A stretch of DNA of 64,000 nt, from NCBI GenBank assembly GCA_030686995.1, contig CM060704.1, positions 116,104,042 through 116,168,041 of the forward strand, read 5' to 3'. The stretch's first letter is position 1. Each line of letters opens with the position of its first letter. The translations under genes were made by a program, and so were the position numbers. The notes below the pieces were generated by a model. That model made no database searches. It saw only the letters and a program-made list of their open reading frames with translations, and was not told the origin of the DNA. This document shows, in pieces, positions 56,275 through 64,000 of this stretch. The DNA comes from Artemisia argyi. Lineage: Eukaryota > Streptophyta > Magnoliopsida > Asterales > Asteraceae.

Positions 56275-59200
56275 TCAATGAGCTTCAAGAGGCATTCCAA
56301 TCTTTTGACCAAAGTTAATCTTGTAGCTTTTCCTGGCTGGGTGCTCCTCTTGTGGCCGATTGAAAGCAGTCCATACTGGCTCTCCAACAAATAACCTCAT
56401 TAACTGTATATGAACCCAACCAAAAACTATGATTAATAAGGTTCAACATGCTGTCAAAAGATTGAGTGACTTTGAGGTCAAATATTTTACATTTACTTCT
56501 CAAAATTCTCAAGTATTATCCTGCATACTTGAAACAGTTGTATGCAATAGTATAAAAGTAGTTTGTTTGATTCAAAAGTTAATGTCCAGATGAGTTATGC
56601 ATTTACTTTTCGGATTATAGTGTTTGTTTTAGAAATTTAAAAACTAGGGAGTTCTTTTCCTAAAATCTTGAGAAGCTCCTACTAAAATTGAAACCGGAAA
56701 GAGGTTTGTATGACTCTGTTTAATTTTAAGACTCAAAAGTGCAAACGGTAACGAGATTCTTATGCCAAAATTCAATGTGTATAACAAGAAGATCAAATAG
56801 ACTCTTGAGTTTAAATAATTAGCCTTCACTTTTCTGGATACGGTGTATATTGAGGGTCCGCTTGGTTCAAAGTGGGGAAAGGGAAAGGAAAAGGGTAAGG
56901 GTAAGGGAATGCAAAGGAATGAGTGAGGTGGGTAATCAATACCTTACCCCCCAATTTACTCTATAATGGTTGATTACCCAGTACGGGGTAATCAATCCCT
57001 TACCTCTAACTAACCAAGCACAAGTATTTGAGGGAGGTGGGCCCAAATCAATACCTTACCCATTCCCCACCCCCTCTTAACCCCCAACCAAGCACCCCCT
57101 GAGAAGTTAATGGGCGAGTTTGTTTCTCGAGATCCTTGAGACAATCCTACTTAATTCTTTTAGATGGGAGACTCGTTCTTAAGACCCTGTTTGACTTTAA
57201 AATCCAAAAGTTCAAAGATGTAAAGGATTCTAACATGAATCTCATTGTCTATACGACTATATCGTTATGAGTCATGACACTGTCCGACTTAAGGGTCAAA
57301 TAAGTTGCATTCACTTTTCAAGTTATAGTGTTTGGTTAGAAGGTTGAACATGGGAGCAATTTCTCAATGTCCGACTTGGCTTGTTTGACTTTATAAGTCA
57401 AAAGAGCTGAGTAAACAGTTCAAAGCAGAATTCGACTTTGTTTACCTTGATATAGTTGGAGGTATCGAGGGTGAAGCGGTGGTATATTCCTGCAGGCAAG
57501 ATGATAAGATCACCAGCCTTGATCCAAATGCGAATCCAATGATCATCTTTGTCTCGAATATCAAAATAGCCACTCCCTTCCAGACAGTAACGTATCTCTT
57601 CGTCTGCATGAATGTGCTCTGTATAAAAGTTCTTCAACTTTTGCTCATAATTTTCCACTTTCTCAGGGCATAGATCCAGTAGATCCTACAAACAATATTA
57701 CCGTATCCAAAATTAATTATACAAGTTACCCCTCTTACCTGGTAGAAGTCGCAAAATAGGAGCAGTTTAGCTATTGGGTCGTAACGGGTTATATGTAATC
57801 GAAATACGTGGAATATGACCACAAAGGATATACTACTAAACTTTCAATCAAAATATGTTATTAAAGCTATTTAGGAGGATGTACACATAAAAACTACACT
57901 TTGAGCAACCCTTCTACATGTTAGACCGGTTCTGTTTTTGCTTTAAGTTTTAATTTTCCCCATTTGAGTCATTTGACCAGTTAGGGATACATGATAACCC
58001 CCCAAAACCTTTTTCTAAGTACTTATATAGGTTCAAATCACGAACTGGATATCAAACCAGTAAATCTGGTATTCTTCAGTTTTAAAAAATCACACTTCTC
58101 ATCTGTTGCTCCCTTATTCCAAAAGATATCTTGGTCATAATTTGACTAGTAATATGTGCAAACCAAAATCTTATATTTGCCCTCCAAATAAAATTTCACC
58201 AACCAAAATATCTATCTATTTAGAATGTTCAACACCACATCTTATTGGTTAATAATATACAACAACAACAACAACAACAACAACAAACCCAACCCCGCCA
58301 GGGGCGGGGTATGGGGGAGGTAAACTGTAGACAGATCCTACCCCTACCCCAGGGTAAACCCGGGAGTAGAGAGACTGTTTCCAACGAGACCTCCGGCAAG
58401 TGCAGGTGTGCGGATGAGGTGAACGGAAAAGCGAGCATAAAGATCAAAAGGCAAAAAACAACAAGCAAAACAAGCAAAAAACAGGCAATACAAGCAAAAC
58501 AAACCAGGGGAACAAACAAGGAAAACCGCAGACAGGCAGAGGCAAGGGGGCACAAACAAAACACAAGCAAAAGAGCACAAAACAAAAACAAACAGACAAA
58601 GCACCTAGAAAAAAAACAAACCTAAGGGAGCAAAAACAAAGCAGAGCAAAGCAACGCCTGGAGCCTAAAGCTAAGGCAAAGCAAAAAAGGGGCACTAAAA
58701 CCTAAAGCAAAGCAACGCACGGGGCCTAAAGCTAAAGCAAGGCAAAGCAACGCACGGGCAAAAAAAAAAAAAAACACAAAGCAAAAGCAAGGCAACAAAA
58801 AACCAAAGCGCAAAGGCAAGGCGACAAAGGGACACCTATGGGCGAAACCTACAACAACCTAAACCCACAAAGCACCGAGCCGAAACTACCCGCAAATCCT
58901 AATTCTATCTCTCCACACCTTCCTATCTGAGGTCATGTCCTCGGTCAAGAGAAGCTCCTTCATGTCGAGCTTAACTCTATCCTCCCATCTGAGTTTGGGT
59001 CTACCCCTCCTTCTCACACCTTCAACTACTAGCGCCTCGACTCTTCTTACCAGCGCTGATTGTGGCCTCCTTCTGACATGACCGAACCACCTTAACCTTC
59101 CTTCTCTCATCTTCGAGATAATATTCTCAACCTCGAGCTTTGCTCTGAAAACTCCGTTCGGGATCATGTCAAGCAAGGTTTTACCACAAGTCCATCTTAG

Positions 59201-62200
59201 CATCCTCAGTTCTGCTACCTCTACCCTGTTAGCAAGGGCCTTGGATATGGGCCAACACTCAGACCCGTACAGCATAGCCGGTCTAATCGCCACCCTATAA
59301 AATTTTCCCTTTAACTTTAAGGGGACGTTCCTGTCTCAGAGGACTCCCGACGCCGCCCTCCATTTTGTCCAACCTGCTCTAATCCGATGGGTAACGTCCT
59401 CATCTATCCCCCCTGATTTGTGAATCATCGATCCAAGGTATCTAAAGGACACCTTGGGTGACAGGATCTGGTCACCTAAACGGATATCAATTCCTTCGTG
59501 GTGGCCTGCCTCGATCCTCCCAAAATCACATCTCATGTATTCAGTCTTCTCTCTACTCACTCGAAGACCGTTGTCTTCAAGAGCTGCCCTCCATTGCTCA
59601 AGTCTGCTGTTTAACCCTCCCGCCGTTTCGGCCACTAACACAATGTCGTCAGCAAAAATCATGCTCCACGGGATGCCCTCTTGTATCCCACGGGCTAACT
59701 CATCTAGAATCAGGGCGAAGAGGTAAGGACTAATGGCAGATCCTTGGTGTAGCCCTACTTTCACAGGGAAAAACTCAGAGATCCCCACTGTGGACCGAAC
59801 CCGGGTCTTAGCCCCCTCGTACATATCCTTGATGACCCTCACATATCTCCTTGGGGTCCCTTTCTCCACTAGAGTTCTCCAAATCAACTCGCGTGGAACA
59901 CTATCATATGCCTTTTCAAGGTCGAGAAACGCCATATGCAAATCCTTTTGTCTTTCTCTATACTTCTCCATGAGACTCCTGAGAAGGTGAATAGCCTCGA
60001 TCGATGACCTACCTGGCATAAAGCCAAATTGGTTCTCCGCCACCCTCGTCTCCCTTCTTAACCTTCTCTCAATAACTCTCTCCCAGAGCTTCATAGTGTG
60101 GCTAAGAAGCTTAATGCCCCTATAGTTGCAACACACTTGCACATCCCCCTTGTTCTTGTAGATGGGGATGACTTCGCTGAGTCTCCATTCTTCTGGCATC
60201 TTAGCACCAGAGAAGATCTTGTTGAAGAGGCAAGTCAGCCATTCTACCCCCTCATCTCCCAGGCACCTCCAAGCTTCTATGGGAATTTGGTCCGGCCCTA
60301 CTGCTTTGTTTCTTCCCATCTTCTTTAGTGCAACCTTTACCTCTGGTTGGCTAATCCTCGAATAGTAGCACTCTGGCCGTCGGCTAGGGTTCTCTTCTAC
60401 CCCGCTTCCTTCGGTAACTCCCACGTTGAAAAGAGAGGAGAAATACTCTCCCCATCTTTTCCTAATATCCTCTTCATTCACAATGGTTCGTCCGCCTTCA
60501 TCCTTGATATATTTACCGGTACCTAAATCCCTCCTTCTCTCTCGGGCTTTAGCAATCCTGAAAATATCATTAGCCCCTTCTTTTGAGTCCAATTTCTTAT
60601 ACAACTCTTCGTACGCCTTGTCCTTCGCCTGCGCTACCGCCTTCTTCGCTTCTCTTTTAGCTGATTTATACCTCTCTTCTGCGGCTGTGATATCAGCTTG
60701 GTGGCCCTCTCGGCACAATAAAAGCTCTCTGAACCTAGATTGTTTCGCTACTACTTTGGATTGCACCTCCTCGCTAAACCACCAAGATTCCCTGTTGTGC
60801 AGTTGGGTCCTCGCTGTCCCGCTAGCCACACCAAGGGAATCCTTTGCTGCTTCCTTAATGATGTTGGCAATGGAGTTCCACATCTAGTCCGCGTCTCTAG
60901 CAGACAGATCCTCCGACTGCATAAAAAGTCCCTCTGAGACTTTCGCTTTAAACGACTCGGCCGCCTCGCCGTTCAGATTCTTCCATAGGATCTTTGGCAA
61001 CCTGTTCGCTACTCTCCTAGGTCGAAGCCTTTCGAAGAGTGTATCCAAAGCTAACAATTTGTGTTGGGATGAGCATGTCTCGCCAGGGAACACCCTGCAG
61101 TCCCTACATGCTCTAAGATCACTCCTTCTCACCAGCAGATAGTCAATCTGGGTGTTGTGACCCCCGCTCTGGAAAGTGATCAAGTGAACATCTCTTCTTG
61201 AAGAAAGAGTTCGCCACTACTAAGTCGTGAGCCGTCGCAAACTCTAAAATCGTACGACCTTCGTCGTTCCTAACTCCAAAACCAAAACCTCCATGGACCC
61301 CCGCGTAACCATCCGCCGCCGCTCCTATATGACCATTCAAGTCACCTCCAATAATCAAGCGTTGATCCAACTGGCATTCTCTAACAAGCTCGTCGAGAGA
61401 GTCCCAGAAATTCTTCTTCTCTTCTTCACTTCGGCCCACTTAGGGTGCGTAAGCGCTGATTACGTTAACGGTCTCCCCATCAATAACCAAAGTGATCATC
61501 ATGATCCTATCGCTCCTCCGGATCACTTGCACTACGTTATCTTTGAGACCTGCCGCCAAAATAACTCCAACTCCGTTTCTCGCCGTCCTAGAGCCAGAGT
61601 ACCAAAGGCTGTAGCCGTTACCCTCCCTCGTGCTGGATCCCTTCCATTTCGTCTCTTGGAAGCACGCGATGTCTACCTTATGTCTCCTTAACGCATCAGC
61701 AAGCTCGAAGAGCTTACCGGTCAACGATCCAACGTTCCAACAACCTACCTTAATCCTACGAGAAGTGCGAACCCTAGCAAAACCCCTACCCACCCTAGGC
61801 CCGCTAGCCCCACCTACCTCGCCTACCTCTCCTACCCCTCCCACACCGGAAAGACATGACCTCAGGTGACCATCACTAACCAAGGGGTCTATGCTAACAC
61901 CAAGAAACTACTAGGAGAAGGGAAACAAAACAAAACAAACCAAAGGTCAGGCACAAAATAGGCAACACCACACCACAGAAAAGGAACACCAGCAAAAGAG
62001 GGAGAAAAAAAAAAAAAAAAAAAAAAGTGCAAAAAATTAAAGAGAAAAGCAGATAAGTAATAGAGTAAAAGGAAAAAACTCAGCTGGGCCGGAAAAAAAT
62101 TTTCTGGTGGCCGGAAATAGGATTCCGGTGACAGAGATGACGGATTCTGGCGACCGTCGGTGGCTGGGCGGCAGAGAAAATTTAGCAAGACTATATTTTC

Positions 62201-64000
62201 AGTCTTTAGCCTAAACAATTTATTTTAGCACACCAATCCTGCTACTTGAGTATGTAAAGCCTCAGTAATAATATAACTTGATGCAACAAAAACTGCAGCT
62301 AGCATGATGTTCCACAACCCAAACTCGCAGCAAATTTAGAAGTTATGCAAACTCCAGAAAAGATTGAAAGAGATTATGCAAGTCATTTACCGGGTTAAAA
62401 CCCTTTTCCCAGAAGAGATTATGCAAGTCCAAGGTCCATGAACAAAGTGATAATGTTATGCTCTAGCTTTACAAGGAACTGACAAACAGTATAATAATTG
62501 GAAAAGTAGAATCTGAAGGGCAAACCTTAATGTACTCTACTATAGGAAATCTTGTGTGCTATAAGCAGACCTAAGCTGCAAGTATATAGGTGTGCAGGGA
62601 TTTGGAGATGTCTTAATATATGTATATATGGTATACGAATTTAGAAAACTGAATCGACAAGAAATCAGGTTTATAAATTGAACGTCCAGGATAAAATCTT
62701 ATAAGCTAAATAAGTATAACACCTCTACTAATATTGGAGATATTCAGAGAAAGACTTGCTTCATGGACAGCTAAATTAATGTATCGGGCAGGGAGGACAA
62801 TATCCCTAAGCAGGTTCGCACCACTAGTCAGTGTTGTCTTATTTGTCAGTTTTTGCATTATCAGATGTGTAAACTATATGTAGGAATCAGACTAAGAAGA
62901 AGGAAAAATAAAACAAAAAAACAAAAACAAAAAAAAAAAAAAAAACAAAAAACAAAAAAAAAAAACAAAAACAAAACAAAACAGTGGGTGGATTGAGTTT
63001 AGGTATTCTGAGACTGAAAACAAGCACTATTGACAAAGTGGTTGTGAAGGCTTTCTAATGAAGAGAATATGGTGTTGAAAGATGTTCTTTTCCTGTATCT
63101 ATTAGCTATTAAAAAAAGTAGTGTGTCAGTTTGGAAATTGGGTTGAAACAAATGGTGCTGGGAGATTCAGATCAAGTGTTAAGAAGTTTTCTATTTGGAA
63201 AGTTTCTACAGTGTATAAAGAAAGGAATATTAGTTTTATTCGAGAAGCAAAAACGTTGGAACCTAAACCAGGTGCAGCAGAGGTATGTAACTATTGGGTA
63301 CCATCAAATTACCAAAATACTTGTTGAGAAAATCGAAGTTGATTATTCGGAGCGTTCTATCAAGTGAATAGCGTGCAGATTAAGGAAGAAAGACAATTGT
63401 GTGTATGAAGGTATAACAAGATTATACAAGAACAACTATTCAACGTGATGGAGTGATCTACTCTAGTAACTGGACTGATTATTTTATTAATGATTCGGCC
63501 TAGGCGGTAAACATACCAAACTCTAACACGGCTAAGCGAAGAAATAATATTTGCCACCAAATATTCTATGAAAGACGACAATTAATACCAAATTACCACG
63601 CCTTAGGTGTTCGAGTACAACCAATACTTAAATTGTGTTTTCAAGATATAATTGTGCAACCAAGTACTCATATTACGCCAAACTCGAAATAAAAAGGAAT
63701 CAAAAGGCGTAAAATTAGTACCATGTAATTATAGCCCCTGGCAGTCCTAATGCTCTCCAACTCCACATCATCCTCATACTTTTCGGGATTCAACTTCCAT
63801 TGCAAAACACCCAATTCTACACAAATCCCAAACCAAAAACTAAAAATCAGAAAATTTCACAAAATCACACAAACCATCTTACTATCTTAACCCCTTAATT
63901 AAATAATAAGAAATGATCCATTGATACCTGACAAGTAATCAGGGGAAACAAACTGAGGAGGATTGCAATGATGAGGAAGCTGTGGGTTTTCATGCACATC
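56275..64000 (-). CDS. ARD: Acireductone dioxygenase (ARD), four exons, partial at 5' end
   Basis: ARD is the Fe/Ni cupin enzyme of the methionine salvage (Yang) cycle; it oxidises the acireductone 1,2-dihydroxy-3-keto-5-methylthiopentene to the keto acid precursor of methionine. Coding exons, from the right edge leftwards: exon 1 64000-63928 (start codon outside the window; [14 protein letters not shown]), exon 2 63816-63722 ([20 protein letters not shown]), exon 3 57685-57446 ([17 protein letters not shown]; metal ligands in [20 protein letters not shown], i.e. H-x-H-x3-E, and the fourth ligand in [10 protein letters not shown]) and exon 4 56403-56275 ([18 protein letters not shown] to the TGA). 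All splice sites are GT-AG and phases join without a break. Intron 2 is 6.0 kb because of the RTE insertion. Confidence 0.93.
56854..57099. mobile_element. Tourist-like MITE in ARD intron 3
   Basis: 246 bp starting GGGTCCGCTTGGTT and ending in the complement of GGGGGTGCTTGGTT, flanked by TGA on both sides (56851-56853 and 57100-57102). The paralogous intron in copy 1 lacks it (54028-54065), confirming the insertion. The GGG..GCTTGGTT ends and 3-bp duplication fit PIF/Harbinger (Tourist), though TGA is not the usual TWA target. Confidence 0.75.
58261..62186 (-). mobile_element. Full-length RTE-type LINE in ARD intron 2
   Basis: About 3.9 kb on the minus strand. It has a short 5' region, an endonuclease-RT polyprotein (61883-58886), a 3' region with the plant RTE tail (CCGGGTTTACCCTGGGGTAG at about 58341-58360, minus) and a (TTG)n tail, seen on the plus strand as AAC repeats at 58261-58286. 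In ARD copy 1 the same intron position is uninterrupted, with 17 bp (55138-55154) between the two flanks, so the insertion is later than the duplication. No clear target duplication is visible. Confidence 0.85.
58886..61883 (-). pseudogene. RTE endonuclease-reverse transcriptase polyprotein
   Basis: Minus frame from 61883. The AP-endonuclease domain has [35 protein letters not shown] and [11 protein letters not shown]; the RT (60883-59336) has [88 protein letters not shown] and the catalytic [12 protein letters not shown]. The C-terminal part includes [16 protein letters not shown]. Four lesions break it: TAA after SAYAP (61440), a 2-bp loss near 61195, TAG after SARDAD (60884) and TGA after ASGVL (59336). 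It is otherwise continuous, so it decayed recently. Confidence 0.85.
62187..63721 (-). other. ARD intron 2, distal part
   Basis: Intron sequence between the RTE and exon 2. It contains A-rich AAAAAC tracts at 62909-62985. 62187-62279 is homologous to copy 1; beyond that there is no duplicate. Short ORFs near 63121-63581 match nothing recognised. Confidence 0.7.

Noticed and set aside
58229..58880. Several 60-126-codon ORFs on both strands in the RTE 3' region
   Set aside because: They lie in the A/C-rich 3' untranslated part of the RTE element and read low-complexity repeats.

Overview
The window is nuclear DNA from a flowering plant, most likely a eudicot of the Asteraceae. The evidence is AT-rich, intron-split host genes, dense LTR retrotransposons of plant lineages (Tat, SIRE-like copia, a gag-only gypsy derivative) and plant-type hAT, Tourist and Mutator-like MITEs, Helitrons and an RTE LINE. 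The family assignment is inference, resting mainly on my memory of how the gag-like protein at 19.6-21.6 kb is distributed. By length most of the sequence is mobile or mobile-derived. The only host gene that looks intact is an acireductone dioxygenase (ARD, methionine salvage) on the minus strand at the right end, with exons at 64000-63928, 63816-63722, 57685-57446 and 56403-56275.

Layout: 1-208 is the end of an unidentified ORF. At 881-1856 a kinase-like last exon is split by a hAT-type element with a perfect 8-bp target duplication. A coding-free LTR element (LARD-like) fills 2893-6068. A degenerate array derived from the ARD 3' flank lies at 6556-7670, followed by a Mutator-like MITE (7937-8112), a short Helitron (8808-9381) and a 5.4-kb Helitron (9827-15188) carrying exons of a KORRIGAN-type GH9 cellulase, a BSU1-like phosphatase and an unidentified gene. 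A gag/protease-only gypsy element (15472-23188, minus) follows, then a 5'-truncated LINE with a scrambled tail (24790-26445) and a second LINE-like fragment (26695-27610).

From 28106 to 53280 there is one 25-kb nest. A Tat-lineage Ty3/gypsy element (TSD TATAA, +) was itself hit by a long LTR, now solo (29518-33015, TSD GAAGA), and by a SIRE-like copia element in the opposite direction (37934-49252, TSD AACTT). Tat also carries a four-exon antisense ORF (52409-49777), and SIRE carries extra ORFs after pol.

With the 25-kb nest removed, the left flank (26580-28105) joins the right flank (53286 on) to rebuild the 3' end of a partial tandem copy of ARD (exons 3-4, now a pseudogene with a 4-bp deletion). 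The functional copy starts at 56275. Because the two ARD copies are paralogous they serve as mutual empty-site controls, showing the clean absence in copy 1 of a Tourist MITE and a full-length RTE LINE present in the introns of the functional copy. Relative order is therefore partial ARD duplication, then Tat into copy 1's flank, then solo-LTR element and SIRE into Tat.

The most unusual structures are (i) a GC-rich palindromic module repeated six times in the SIRE element, in both LTRs, in spacers and in frame inside the coding region; (ii) the gene-fragment Helitron; and (iii) clusters of an 11-bp TGACG-core palindrome in the gag-only element. No RNA genes, CRISPR arrays or prokaryotic features were seen.
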